Assembly (NCBI GenBank): GCA_904424815.1
Contig: CAJGBI010000001.1
Location: forward strand, 248,001 to 312,000
Source: Puniceicoccaceae bacterium Marseille-Q1082
Lineage (GTDB): Bacteria; Verrucomicrobiota; Verrucomicrobiia; Opitutales; Intestinicryptomonadaceae
DNA: 64,000 nucleotides
Reading direction: 5' to 3'
Shown here: in pieces, positions 20,263 to 29,451 of the stretch
Position numbering within the stretch: the first letter of the stretch is position 1
How the letters are laid out: every line of letters begins with the position of its first letter
Made by a program: the position numbers and the translations under genes
Notes under the pieces: generated by a model
What the model saw: only the letters and a program-made list of their open reading frames with translations
Databases searched by the model: none
Told to the model about the DNA's origin: nothing

Positions 20263-21164
20263 ATGTGCAGACTCTGTCGGCGAAGTGGGGCGACTACGCG
20301 CTACTCGACAGCGGCGGCCGCCTGAAGCTCGAGAGGTTCGGGGACTGCGTGGTTGTGCGCAGCGAGCCGAAGGCGTGGTGGAGCCCCGCCAGAAAATCCC
20401 TGTGGGATTCGGCGGATGCGCGGTATTTCGACGACGACAAAAAGAGCGCGCGGTGGGAGTTTTTCAAAAAGGTCTCCCCTCCCAAACTAAAGTTCGGCAA
20501 GGTCGAGTTTCTGACCAAGTTTATGGACGGCTCAAAACACCTCGGGGTATTTCCGGAGCAAAAGCCGCACTGGGAGTTCATAATGTCCATGGCGGGGGCC
20601 TTCGGCGCTAAGCTCGCAAAGGCGGGCCTGCCCCCGCGCAGGCCGACGCTTTTGAACCTCTTCGGATATACCGGAGCCGCGACGCTGGCGGCTGCCGCGG
20701 CGGGGTACGAAGCGGTTCACGTGGACGCCTCCAAGCCCTCCGTCGAGTGGGCGCGCAGGAACCAGGCGGCGAGCGGGCTCGGGAGCGCCCCGATAAGATG
20801 GATAGTGGACGACGCCCTGAAATTCGCCGCGCGCGAGGCGAGAAGGGGCAGAAAGTACGACGCGATAGTCCTCGACCCGCCCGCGTTCGGCAGGGGGCCG
20901 AAAAACGAGCTTTGGAAGCTCGAAAAAATGCTGCCCGAGCTCCTCGGCGCGTGCTCGCGGATACTTTCCGACACCCCGCTTTTCGTCCTCATGACGCTCT
21001 ATTCGATAGACGCCTCGCCGATAATGGCGGCAAATGTGCTCCGCGAACGCTTTGGCGCGCGCGCCGGATTTTCCGCCGAATGCGGTGAGCTCGTATTGGA
21101 GCCCGAGGACGGGCTGTCTTATCCGCTGCCGCTTTCCATCTGGGCGTCGGCGTCGTTCGCGTAG
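20253..21164 (+). CDS. class I SAM-dependent methyltransferase (RlmI/RlmK-like)
   Basis: A 303-residue methyltransferase. The SAM motif NLFGYTGAATLAAAAAGYEAV, the acidic residue in HVDASKPSVEWARRN, and the motif IV-like VLDPPAFGRG are of the type found in RlmI/RlmK rRNA cytosine and guanine methyltransferases. FGVFPEQ-like text before the SAM motif (HLGVFPEQKPHW) also fits. It lacks a clear PUA domain; the first 100 residues form a small beta domain. ATG at 20253 lies inside hisA. The exact substrate is unknown, though rRNA is likely. Confidence 0.72.
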   Translation: MPLNVQTLSAKWGDYALLDSGGRLKLERFGDCVVVRSEPKAWWSPARKSLWDSADARYFDDDKKSARWEFFKKVSPPKLKFGKVEFLTKFMDGSKHLGVFPEQKPHWEFIMSMAGAFGAKLAKAGLPPRRPTLLNLFGYTGAATLAAAAAGYEAVHVDASKPSVEWARRNQAASGLGSAPIRWIVDDALKFAAREARRGRKYDAIVLDPPAFGRGPKNELWKLEKMLPELLGACSRILSDTPLFVLMTLYSIDASPIMAANVLRERFGARAGFSAECGELVLEPEDGLSYPLPLSIWASASFA

Positions 21165-21352
21165 GCGCGGGCGCTTGCCGCGCCGTCGGGGCGCGCGGGT
21201 TCCGGCGGCTAAATGCGCGTTTGCCGAAACGCGGCGGGTTCGCGGGGGATTTTCGCCATTTGCGGATTTCGCCCCCTCCCGAAAAATAATTTCTTGCAAA
21301 ATCCGGCGTCTTTGAAAAAATAAAAAATATCAAAATTTGAAGTTTCGGCGCC

Positions 21353-22468
21353 GTGGAAGATTGGAAATCATATATAAAATTATGCTCGATACCCGACATC
21401 GGCTCGATCACGGCCATGCGCCTGCTCGAGGCGTTCGGATCCCCCGGGGGCGTTTTCGCCGCATCAAAATCCGACCTGCTATCCGTCCCCAAAATAGGCG
21501 TTAAGACGGCGGAGGCGCTTCTCGCCGCGCGCGATTCCGCCGAATGCGAAAAGATTTTCGCGCGCATGTCGGAGATAGGCGCAAAATATGTCCATTTTAA
21601 TGATCCCCGCTATCCGCGCAGGCTTTTGCCGCTCGCCGACAAGCCCGTAGGGTTTTACTTTATCGGCGACTGCGACTTCAACGCCCCGTGCATATCCATA
21701 GTGGGCTCGCGCATGTGCAGCGTCTACGGGCAGACGGTCGCGCGCAAGTTTGCCGCGTCCTTTGCGCGCGCCGGCTTTACCGTGGTGAGCGGCATGGCGC
21801 GCGGAATCGACACTTGCGCGCACATCGGCGCGCTCGAGGCCGGCGGCAAAACCATAGCCGTTTTGGGCTGCGGCGCGGATGTCGTATATCCGCCGGAAAA
21901 CGCCGAATTGTGCGAAAAAATCAAAAAGAGCGGCGCGGTCGTCTCCGAATTTCCGCTCGGAACCCGCGCCGACAGGCAGACTTTCCCTATACGCAACAGG
22001 ATAGTTTCGGGAATGAGCGCGGCGACGGTCGTGGTGGAATCGGACGTGCACGGCGGAAGCATGATAACCGCCCGCCTCGCCGCAGAGCAGGGCAGGGACG
22101 TATTCGCCGTTCCCGGCAGGATAGACTCGCGCCCGAGCCGCGGGTGCAACGCCCTCATACGCGACGGCGCCACCCTCGCCATGTCCGCCGAGGACATCAT
22201 CGACGAGCTCCGCTCCACCGGACAGGTCGAGCTGGATTTTTCGGCGGCGGAAAGCCCCGAGGAGCCCGCGCCGGAAAAGCCGTCCGCCGCGCTTCCGCTC
22301 TCGGAGGACGAATCGCGCGTATTGAAGTGCATGGACTCTTCCAGGGTTTCGTACGCCGACGAAATCTCCGAGCGCAGCGGAATGGAGGTTCAGAAATGCC
22401 TCGCCGTGCTGCTCATGCTGGAGATTCGGAAAATCGTAAAAAAATCCGGCGGCGGCTGGATTTTGTGA
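21353..22468 (+). CDS. dprA: DNA-processing protein DprA
   Basis: A 371-residue DprA/Smf, which loads RecA on incoming single strands in natural transformation. A short helix-hairpin-helix-like N-terminal region (SIPDIGSITAMRLLEAFG, VPKIGVKTAEALL) precedes the Rossmann domain with SIVGSRMCSVYG, SGMARGIDTCAH, AVLGCGADVVYPPEN and SEFPLGT. A winged-helix C-terminal domain (from ALPLSEDESRVL) closes it. The start is GTG at 21353. The AT-rich 60 bp upstream probably hold its promoter. Its presence makes DNA uptake possible but does not prove competence. Confidence 0.94.
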   Translation: MEDWKSYIKLCSIPDIGSITAMRLLEAFGSPGGVFAASKSDLLSVPKIGVKTAEALLAARDSAECEKIFARMSEIGAKYVHFNDPRYPRRLLPLADKPVGFYFIGDCDFNAPCISIVGSRMCSVYGQTVARKFAASFARAGFTVVSGMARGIDTCAHIGALEAGGKTIAVLGCGADVVYPPENAELCEKIKKSGAVVSEFPLGTRADRQTFPIRNRIVSGMSAATVVVESDVHGGSMITARLAAEQGRDVFAVPGRIDSRPSRGCNALIRDGATLAMSAEDIIDELRSTGQVELDFSAAESPEEPAPEKPSAALPLSEDESRVLKCMDSSRVSYADEISERSGMEVQKCLAVLLMLEIRKIVKKSGGGWIL

Positions 22469-22550
22469 TTTTTTGCGCGCTGTAAATACGCGCTAAGATA
22501 CCCCGCGAATCGGGACGCGGGAGATGCAGGATTTGAAGTGGGCGGAGGCG

Positions 22551-23045
22551 CTAAATCGATTCGGGGTCGACGTTTTCGGCGTCCTTCCAAAGCGCCTCTA
22601 TCCCGTAGAGGCCGCGCTGTTCGGGCAGGAATATGTGCGCCATGAAGTCGAAGCCGTCCACGACTATCCAGCCGCTGCCGTCGTTGTATTCGCGGCGGAT
22701 TTCGTTTACGCCCATGTCCTTTAAAGTCTTGTCGAGCTCTCCCGCGAGCGCGCGCATGTGCGGGGCGGAAGTGGCGGTTGCAACGATAAAGTAGTTTGTA
22801 ATCGGGGACTTCCCGCGGACGTCGAGAATCTTTATGTCCTCCGCCTTCTTGTCGTCGAGCGCCTTGTGGCACTTTTTTACTATTTCGAGTGTCGGGTCGG
22901 GAACTTTTTTTGCCGCCGCCTTTTTCGCGGGTGCCTTTTTTGCGGCGGTTTTGGAAGCCGCCTTTTTAGGTGCGGCTTTGGCCGCAGTTTTTGCCGTTTT
23001 CTTTGCGGCGGTTTTCTTTGCGGTGTTTTTTGCGGATTTTTCCAT
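22551..23045 (-). CDS. rsfS: ribosomal silencing factor RsfS with Lys/Ala-rich N-terminal extension
   Basis: A 164-residue protein. The last 110 residues are RsfS, which binds ribosomal protein L14 and blocks subunit joining in starvation: DIKILDVRGKSPITNYFIVAT, SGWIVVDGFDFMAHIFLPEQRGLYGIEALWKDA. Before it lie about 50 residues of AKKTAAKKTAK-type repeats, like the tails of histone H1 and other basic nucleic-acid-binding proteins. ATG at 23045 is the only sensible start. It follows nadD after 2 bp, the usual nadD-rsfS order. Confidence 0.88.
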   Translation of the reverse strand: MEKSAKNTAKKTAAKKTAKTAAKAAPKKAASKTAAKKAPAKKAAAKKVPDPTLEIVKKCHKALDDKKAEDIKILDVRGKSPITNYFIVATATSAPHMRALAGELDKTLKDMGVNEIRREYNDGSGWIVVDGFDFMAHIFLPEQRGLYGIEALWKDAENVDPESI

Positions 23046-23047
23046 AA

Positions 23048-23659
23048 TCAGGCGTAGAGTTTGTTTTTCAAAATATATTCCAGCACTTTTGGGTCGAGCC
23101 CCAAATCGCCTGCCGCGCCGCTTTTGAGCGCATTGCGCAGGCGGGTGGACGAGAGTTCGACGGGGCGGAAGTCTACCGGCGCGATTCGCGCGAAGCCGGG
23201 CGCGTCCGAAAAGTCCGCCGAAACTCCGCCGCGCCGCGCGCAGGCGAATTTCGCGAGCTTGCAAAATTCGGCGATGTCCTTCCATTTCGACAGCTTAGGG
23301 AGGTGGTCGGAGCCGATAATCCAATAAATTTCCGAATCGGGGCGGAGGGCGAGCAGCTCGCGAACCGTGTCTATCGAGTAGCTGATTCCCTGCCGGCGCA
23401 TTTCAATATCGCTTATGGAATGGGGAAAATCGGCGGATTCGAGCGCGATTTCGAGCATTTTTTTGCGCTGTTCTGGAGAAGCGCAGGCGGCGGAGGGTTT
23501 CAAGGCGGCCTGGCGGGCGGGCATAAATATTATTTCATCGAGCCCGAGCTGCCGGCGCGCCGCCTCGGCCAGCGCTATGTGGGCGTTGTGGACGGGGTCG
23601 AAGCTGCCTCCGAGCACCCCTATGCGCCTGTTTTTCGAGCCTTTTGCGGATTTTTCCAA
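23048..23659 (-). CDS. nadD: nicotinate-nucleotide adenylyltransferase NadD
   Basis: A 203-residue adenylyltransferase making NaAD from NaMN and ATP in NAD synthesis. The N-terminal nucleotide-binding motif is GVLGGSFDPVHNAH, and the second active-site motif is SSTRLR near 180. No ATG precedes the first strand: the only in-frame candidate is TTG at 23657-23659, and the codon two positions upstream of it is a stop. No clear Shine-Dalgarno is seen. The first residues MEKSAK equal those of rsfS just downstream. Confidence 0.9.
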   Translation of the reverse strand: MEKSAKGSKNRRIGVLGGSFDPVHNAHIALAEAARRQLGLDEIIFMPARQAALKPSAACASPEQRKKMLEIALESADFPHSISDIEMRRQGISYSIDTVRELLALRPDSEIYWIIGSDHLPKLSKWKDIAEFCKLAKFACARRGGVSADFSDAPGFARIAPVDFRPVELSSTRLRNALKSGAAGDLGLDPKVLEYILKNKLYA

Positions 23660-23747
23660 AATTTAAAAAAAATTTTTATTTTATTTGAACACTCTTGCGG
23701 GAGGCTCGTCTTAATCGGCAAATAAGTTTTGTAGTTTGCAGTTTTGA

Positions 23748-23783
23748 TGCGCCGCGCGGATTTCCGCGGGGCGCATTTTTTTT
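23748..23783 (+). terminator. plus-strand terminator-like hairpin with no plus-strand gene
   Basis: A long GC stem, TGCGCC plus CGCGGA pairing with CCGCGG plus GCGCA (23748-23775, loop TTT), followed by eight T (23776-23783) on the plus strand. It lies between the divergent-side nadD leader and the 3' end of cydB, both on the minus strand, so it fits no annotated transcript. Confidence 0.5.
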
Positions 23784-23804
23784 GCCCAGCGCCGGCGGAA
23801 AAGC

Positions 23805-24809
23805 TTAATATTCACCCTTTCCGGAACGGAATACCATCCACGCATAAATGTTGTAGGCGAGCGCGAGCGGCACGCCTATTCCCGCCACGGCGAGCATTAT
23901 CGCAAGCGTTGTCGGGCTCGAGGCTGCTTCCGCTATGCCCATGGCCCTGCCGTCAGGGGAAGGGGGAATTATGTTCGGGTATGCCGACGCGCAGTGGACG
24001 GCGACGAGAACGAGCGCAAACAGGGCGTCGAGCGCGAACGCCGCGCCGTTTTTGCGCCTGCGCGCGAACCTCGCTGACGCCGAAAGGCATATGTAGGCGG
24101 CGGCTATTCCGGCGGCCGCCATCGCCATTGGCTGGGAGTCTTCCCTGAATTTGAAAAAGAGCGCCGCCGCATACGCTATAAACGCCAACATCAAAACAGC
24201 GTGAGAGATTCCCGCCACCCTCGGAACGCGCGAAAACTCCGCCGTTTCCGGCGCGCGCAGACGCAGGAACGCCGCGCCGTATGCCGCGAAAAACGCCGCG
24301 TACAATATTCCGGAACAGACGCTAAGCGGCGTAAAGAGCCTCAAAAAACCCTCCCAAAATCCGCCGTAGGGCTTGAGCAGCGCGCCGCCGTAAATTGCGC
24401 CGAGCGCGACCCCTATCAGGACGGCGGAGAGCAGGCTTGAGGCGAATATGACGCCTCCCCAAAACGCCCTCCATTTTTTGCCGCTCTCAAACGGGTAGAA
24501 TTCTATGCCCACTACCCTCAGCACGAGCAGCGCCAACAGCAGCATAACGGGCGTGTACATCGTCGAAAGGACCTCGGAATACGCCCGCGGAAAGGCCGCG
24601 AAGAGCGCGCCGCCCGCCGTTATCAGCCAGACTTGGTTGGCGTCCCAAAACGGGGTTATGGAGCGCGCGGCGAAGTCCCTTTGCCGCCCGGGTTTCAGAA
24701 ACCCGAGTGCGATTCCCGCGCCGAAGTCGAATCCGCCCGTCGCCGTGAACGCCCCGAGCAAAACCCCCGTGAGCGCGAACCAGACAGCTTCCAAAATCGA
24801 AATTTCCAT
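23805..24809 (-). CDS. cydB: cytochrome bd quinol oxidase subunit II
   Basis: A 334-residue membrane subunit of the cytochrome bd oxidase, which reduces oxygen with quinol without pumping protons. Family features are GGFDFGAGI near residue 25, PFWDANQVWLITAGGALFAAFP, and eight or so hydrophobic helices. ATG at 24809 lies 12 bp after the cydA stop, so the two are one transcript. In menaquinone-dependent bacteria this oxidase permits growth at low oxygen. Confidence 0.95.
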   Translation of the reverse strand: MEISILEAVWFALTGVLLGAFTATGGFDFGAGIALGFLKPGRQRDFAARSITPFWDANQVWLITAGGALFAAFPRAYSEVLSTMYTPVMLLLALLVLRVVGIEFYPFESGKKWRAFWGGVIFASSLLSAVLIGVALGAIYGGALLKPYGGFWEGFLRLFTPLSVCSGILYAAFFAAYGAAFLRLRAPETAEFSRVPRVAGISHAVLMLAFIAYAAALFFKFREDSQPMAMAAAGIAAAYICLSASARFARRRKNGAAFALDALFALVLVAVHCASAYPNIIPPSPDGRAMGIAEAASSPTTLAIMLAVAGIGVPLALAYNIYAWMVFRSGKGEY

Positions 24810-24821
24810 AGTCTCGAACTC

Positions 24822-26288
24822 CTAATATCCGTTTCCCGCGCCCTCGGGTCCGGTTTTGATTTTTTTGAAAAACGCGTACAGGAATACCGCCGATATCGCC
24901 GTGAATACGAGCGTAAACGTCGCCGTAGAGAGCAGGATTTCGCCCGCGGTCGCCGCCGTCGTCACGGCGTCCGAAGTTTTGAGGACATGCCAGACTATCC
25001 ACGGCTGCCGCCCGACCTCCGCCGCCGCCCAGCCTATTTGGCTCGCCGCTATCGGGAGCGCGACGGACGGCACGCAGCAGTACAGGAAGATTCGGGAGAG
25101 CTTAGAGTTTGCGTCGAAGAGCTTCCCGCGGATCCAGAGCAGCAGCCCGAGCGCGACCAGCGCCCCCATCGCGCTCCCCAAAAACACCATTCCCCTGAAC
25201 GAGTGGAAACTGAAGCTGACGGGCGCCCAGTATTGCGGCCTTATTTTTTTGAGTTCCTCGGGGGAGGCGTTCGGGTGCATTTTCAGGAGAAATTCGTCGG
25301 AGGGCAGGTCTTCAAGCCCCGAGACTTTCGCCTCGGACGAGCCGAACGCCAGATAGCTCAGCCATCCGCCGAGCGGAATGCCGTAAACCTTTCGGTTTTG
25401 CTCGTCTACGATTCCGGTGAGCCACAGGGGGGCGTTCTTTTCGGAGCGGTAGTGCCCCTCGAACGCCGCAAGTTTTTCCGGCTGGTTGACGGCGAGCGAC
25501 CGCGCGCTCGAATGCCCCGTAAACAGCATCGCCGCCGCCGCCGCCGCCGCGTACGCAAGCGCGATTTTCGCGCACGGCTTTGCGAAGTTCGTCCGCTTTT
25601 TGATTATATAATACGCGCATATCCCGAGCGCGAGAAACGCCCCGCAGAGCCAGCATGCCGAAACCGTGTGGAATATGCGGTCGAGGCACGAGGGGTTCGT
25701 GCAGAGCTCCCAGAAGCTCGTTATGACGGCCTTCGCGTGCGGTATTTGCTCGGGCGCGGGAACGGCGCCCTCGGGCAGGAGGGAGGTTATTCCAGTCTGC
25801 GGATCCGCGTATTGCAGGCGGAAGCCGGCGGGGGTTTGCATGAAGGAGTTTGCTATCAGAATCCATATCGCGCTCAGGTGGCTGCCGACGCACACCATGG
25901 CGGTCGAAAAGAAGTGCGCCTTTTTGCCGACCCTGTCCCACCCCCACAGCGCGACCGCCAGAAACGTGGATTCCATAAAAAACGCGAATACCGCCTCTAT
26001 CGCGAGCGGGCTTCCGAAAACGTCCCCTACGAAAGTCGAGTAAACCGGCCAGTTTGTGCCGAATTGGAAGACCATCACGATTCCCGTCACCACTCCGACC
26101 GCGAATATCATTCCGAAGAGCTTCAAAAAGAACTTCGCCGCGGCCAGATATTTTTCGTCGCCCGTTTTGAGCCACATGGCCTCTATTATTACAATGTACA
26201 GGGCCAACCCTATTGAAATGGGCGGAAACAGAAAATGGAAACACGCCGTCAGCGCAAACTGCAGTCTGCTGAGAATTTCAACGTCCAT
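24822..26288 (-). CDS. cydA: cytochrome bd quinol oxidase subunit I
   Basis: A 488-residue haem-bearing subunit. The b595 ligand His is in ALTACFHFLFPPISIGLA. GWDRVGKKAHF and the following CVGSHLSAIWILIANSFMQTPAGF correspond to the haem b558 helix region. The quinol loop lies around 240-330, and GWAAAEVGRQPWIVW is the conserved late segment. The Q-loop is of the short type. cydX is not seen. A GGGTGAAAG Shine-Dalgarno-like stretch lies upstream of ATG 26288. It is divergent from the ROK gene across about 100 bp. Confidence 0.95.
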   Translation of the reverse strand: MDVEILSRLQFALTACFHFLFPPISIGLALYIVIIEAMWLKTGDEKYLAAAKFFLKLFGMIFAVGVVTGIVMVFQFGTNWPVYSTFVGDVFGSPLAIEAVFAFFMESTFLAVALWGWDRVGKKAHFFSTAMVCVGSHLSAIWILIANSFMQTPAGFRLQYADPQTGITSLLPEGAVPAPEQIPHAKAVITSFWELCTNPSCLDRIFHTVSACWLCGAFLALGICAYYIIKKRTNFAKPCAKIALAYAAAAAAAMLFTGHSSARSLAVNQPEKLAAFEGHYRSEKNAPLWLTGIVDEQNRKVYGIPLGGWLSYLAFGSSEAKVSGLEDLPSDEFLLKMHPNASPEELKKIRPQYWAPVSFSFHSFRGMVFLGSAMGALVALGLLLWIRGKLFDANSKLSRIFLYCCVPSVALPIAASQIGWAAAEVGRQPWIVWHVLKTSDAVTTAATAGEILLSTATFTLVFTAISAVFLYAFFKKIKTGPEGAGNGY

Positions 26289-26389
26289 GAATTTCAGCTT
26301 TCACCCTTTATAAAAAAGTTCAACTTTTAATTTGTGATTTCCCCAAAATCGTACAATCTAAAAAACCTTAAAAACACGCAGCATTTTTT

Positions 26390-27337
26390 ATGAAATACGC
26401 AATCGGAATAGATATCGGCGGTACGAATACCAAGCTCGGCGCCGTTGACGACAAGGGCGCAGTGCTCAAACGCCACGAGTTTAAGACGACCGACTACGAC
26501 AATTTCGCCTCTTATATGGAGGGGCTCGAGCGCGCGATATCCTTTCTGACAGCCGATACAGACGGCGAGTGCCTCGGGGTCGGCGTGGGAGCGCCCAACG
26601 GCAACTACTACAAAGGCACCATCGACTACGCCCCGAACCTGCCGTTCGGCCGCTGCGCCCCGCTCGTGGAAACCCTGCGCATGGCCATGGGCTACGAGCA
26701 CATCTACCTCAGCAACGACGCCAACGCCGCCGCCCTCGGCGAAAAAATCTACGGCGGCGGAAGAAATCTCGACCATTTCATAGTCATAACCCTCGGCACC
26801 GGACTTGGCTCCGGCATAGTCGTGGACGGCAAGCTGTTGCTGGGCGCCGACGGGTTTGCGGGAGAGCTCGGGCACGTATGCGCAGTCGTCAACGGCCGCG
26901 TCTGCGGCTGCGGAAAGCGCGGCTGTCTCGAAACCTACGCCTCCGCCACCGGCATAAAGCGCACATACCTCGAAATGGTCGCCAAGTACAACGGGCAGTC
27001 CACAGCCGCCAACGTCCCGTGGAGCGACCTCGACGCCAAAGTCATCGAAGACGCCGCGCGCGCCGGCGACATCGCCGCTTCCGAAACTTACCAGATTACC
27101 GGCAACATTCTCGGAAGGTGCCTCGCCGACTTCATACACTTTTCCCGCCCGTCGTCGATATTCCTCTTTGGCGGCCCCGTAAAGAGCGGCGAGCTCCTCC
27201 TCGCCCCCACGCGCGAGTCTATGGAGAAAAATCTCATGCCCGTTTTCAGAAACAAGGTGAAAGTTCTTCCCTCCGAGCTTCCCGCCAGCGACGCGGCGAT
27301 ATTGGGCGCTTCCGCGCTGGTGTGGTCCGCCATCTGA
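26390..27337 (+). CDS. ROK-family sugar kinase (glucokinase-like)
   Basis: A 315-residue ROK kinase. The ATP phosphate loop is IGIDIGGTNTKLG, the catalytic Asp is in LSNDANAAALGE, and the second phosphate loop is TLGTGLGSGIVVDG. The zinc/sugar-binding part has ELGHVC and CGCGKRGCLETYAS. ROK kinases act on glucose, N-acetylglucosamine, N-acetylmannosamine and other sugars; the specificity is not resolved. There is no helix-turn-helix domain, so it is an enzyme rather than a repressor. Confidence 0.9.
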   Translation: MKYAIGIDIGGTNTKLGAVDDKGAVLKRHEFKTTDYDNFASYMEGLERAISFLTADTDGECLGVGVGAPNGNYYKGTIDYAPNLPFGRCAPLVETLRMAMGYEHIYLSNDANAAALGEKIYGGGRNLDHFIVITLGTGLGSGIVVDGKLLLGADGFAGELGHVCAVVNGRVCGCGKRGCLETYASATGIKRTYLEMVAKYNGQSTAANVPWSDLDAKVIEDAARAGDIAASETYQITGNILGRCLADFIHFSRPSSIFLFGGPVKSGELLLAPTRESMEKNLMPVFRNKVKVLPSELPASDAAILGASALVWSAI

Positions 27338-28000
27338 TTTGGAGAAGGGCGCGTGAAACTGCCGCTGATGCTCCGTTGGGAAAAAGCCCGCCGCTGGTCG
27401 CGTTAAAGCGCGCTGCCAGCCGGCAGGCTCTTTCAAATACTCGCCTGAGCGCAGCTTGAACCCGAAGGCAAGGGGCGTCGGGAGGGAATTGGTTACGCTT
27501 GCGGAGATGGGGAAACGATATTGCCGGCAAAGCGGGGTGGGCGCATTGGCTTTGCAATCGCCGCAAAGGCGAAGCCCCTGTATGGAAGAGTCGCCGCCGC
27601 CGGCAGAAAAATCCATTCCTAAGCGCCGCGTTCGCGATTTTGCAGGCGCTTTTGGGCTAAAAATGGATTGTTGGCCAATAACGTTCGTTGCTCTCGCCCA
27701 ACTGAGCGCGCATGCGGAGCATCATAACGCGCGTTTGGCTTATTTTTTCGCAGTGTGCTCTGTCTTTGCCGGTATATGTTTAACTTTTTTCGCAACTCCG
27801 GCCTGAAGAACTTTTCGTGAGAATTTATACTTTGAACTTTGGGCGGAAAGAACCGGTACGGGGCTGGCGAGGCGTGCCGGCCATAGGGAAGGCGCGGCTA
27901 TTTGAGGGCGCGGGATAAGCCAGCAATTGAACGGGCAAGCCTTTTTAAAGGTTGCCTTCTGCAATATTTTTATCCTCCTCCCAAGTCGCAATAAAAAAAA
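27338..28000. other. gene-free stretch between the ROK kinase and gspF
   Basis: About 660 bp with no convincing gene. A plus-strand frame at 27456-27806 is open, but it has no family resemblance and its composition changes midway. The left half is GC-rich with short inverted repeats (around 27409-27428). The right half drifts to AT-rich. Confidence 0.35.
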
Positions 28001-28022
28001 CGAACCTCCCATGGGAGGTTCG
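27993..28022 (-). terminator. terminator of the gspE-gspE-gspF operon
   Basis: A perfect 22-bp palindrome (11-bp arms CGAACCTCCCA/TGGGAGGTTCG, 28001-28022) followed on the minus strand by eight T (27993-28000). It lies 160 bp past the gspF stop. A second inverted repeat (arms AACGGCGGG, 28108-28146) lies between gspF and this terminator. Confidence 0.72.
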
Positions 28023-28185
28023 TATACGCTTTCGGAGTTTGTTCTTAAAGCCTAAACTTCTCCGGTTTGCTCAATGGCTTTCAAGCTAAAACAGATTGCC
28101 GCGCGATAACGGCGGGCTTCGCGTATGTCAAACGCTTCCCGCCGTTTCGCCTGAACTCCGTTTCAGCCCAAAAGCGTCCGAAAAA

Positions 28186-29433
28186 TCAACCGCCCGTGAG
28201 GTTCTGGATGATTTGTATAATCGGCAGGAAGAGGGCTATGACGATTGTCCCTACCACCAACGCCAGGAATACGATCATTATAGGCTCGATAATCGACGTT
28301 ATCGCGCCGACGGAGTTGTCGACTTCTTCGTCGTAGTTGTCCGCTATGCGGTTGAGCATTTCGGGCAGCTGTCCGGTTTCTTCGCCGACTTCCACCATGC
28401 TCGTGACCATTGTCGGGAAGATTTTCTGCTGGTCGAGCGGCGTCGAGAGGTTTTCGCCGTCGCGTACGCGGTCGTGCACGCGCGAGAGAGCCTCTGAAAT
28501 CAGGGAATTGTTGATGGTTCCGCGGGTGATTGTGAGCGCCTCGAGGATCGGGACGCCTGATGCGAGAAGCGTTCCGAAAGTGCGCGTGAACCTCGCCACG
28601 GTGGACTTCATCACGAGGTCGCCGATCTTCGGCAGCTTGAGGGCGGCGGTGTCCCACACCCTTATGCCGATCTTCGTCTTGAAGAAGATTTTTACGAAGA
28701 GGATTACGCCGACTATGATAAGACCCGTGAGGATGTAGTTTTCCTTCATGAAGTCGGAGATATCGATGATGGTCTGCGTGAGCGCCGGCATCCTCGCGTT
28801 GCCCTTTAGCATGTCCGTAAAGATTTTTTGGAACTGCGGGACGACGAATATCATGAGGATCGCCACGATCGCGACGGCGACGCCCATGATGACTATCGGG
28901 TATACCATCGCGCTCTTGACCTTGTTGGTTGTTTTGAGCGCTTTTTCCTGGAATGTCGAGAGTCTGTCGAGCACGACGTCGAGAACGCCGCCGGCTTCGC
29001 CCGCCTTGGCCATGTTGACATAGAGTTTGTCGAAAATTTTGGGGTGTTGTGAGAGGCCGTCGGAGAACTTGTTGCCGGTGCGAACGTTGTCGGCGAGCTG
29101 GTCTACTATCGCCTTAAAGTAGGGGTTTTTTTCCTGGCGCGCGATGACTTCGAGGGAGCGCAGAAGCGGGAGGCCGGCTTTCAGCAGGGTGGAGAGCTGG
29201 CGGGAAAACACGGTGATGTTTTCCTTGCCCACGCCCGTGCCGAAGAGGGGCTTTTTCACCTTTCCGCCCGACGCCTTCTTTTCGGAGGCGATGGCGGCCA
29301 CTTCCGCGATTCGCGAGACCGAAAACCCCTGCGCCGCCAAGTCCTTGCGGGCGCGGTTTTCGCTTGTCGATTCTATAACCCCGCTAAGCTCGCGTCCTTC
29401 TTTGTCGAGGGCTATGTATTTGAATTTTGCCAT
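28186..29433 (-). CDS. gspF: type II secretion/type IV pilus inner-membrane platform protein
   Basis: A 415-residue GspF/PilC-family protein. Two cytoplasmic T2SSF domains (about 75-195 and 275-400) alternate with three membrane helices (for example PIVIMGVAVAIVAILMIFVV). Motifs are FSRQLSTLLKAGLPLLRSLE and FTRTFGTLLASGVPILEAL, and the second GETGQLPEML repeat pairs with GEAGGVLDVVL. It follows the two ATPases with 18 bp spacing. Pilus versus secretion role cannot be separated here, because no pilin or secretin gene is in the window. Confidence 0.92.
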   Translation of the reverse strand: MAKFKYIALDKEGRELSGVIESTSENRARKDLAAQGFSVSRIAEVAAIASEKKASGGKVKKPLFGTGVGKENITVFSRQLSTLLKAGLPLLRSLEVIARQEKNPYFKAIVDQLADNVRTGNKFSDGLSQHPKIFDKLYVNMAKAGEAGGVLDVVLDRLSTFQEKALKTTNKVKSAMVYPIVIMGVAVAIVAILMIFVVPQFQKIFTDMLKGNARMPALTQTIIDISDFMKENYILTGLIIVGVILFVKIFFKTKIGIRVWDTAALKLPKIGDLVMKSTVARFTRTFGTLLASGVPILEALTITRGTINNSLISEALSRVHDRVRDGENLSTPLDQQKIFPTMVTSMVEVGEETGQLPEMLNRIADNYDEEVDNSVGAITSIIEPIMIVFLALVVGTIVIALFLPIIQIIQNLTGG

Positions 29434-29451
29434 AACAGTTGTCCTTTTTTA

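Noticed and set aside
27456-27806. 116-codon plus-strand frame after the ROK kinase
   Set aside because: Composition changes midway, there is no Shine-Dalgarno, and the translation resembles no protein family.
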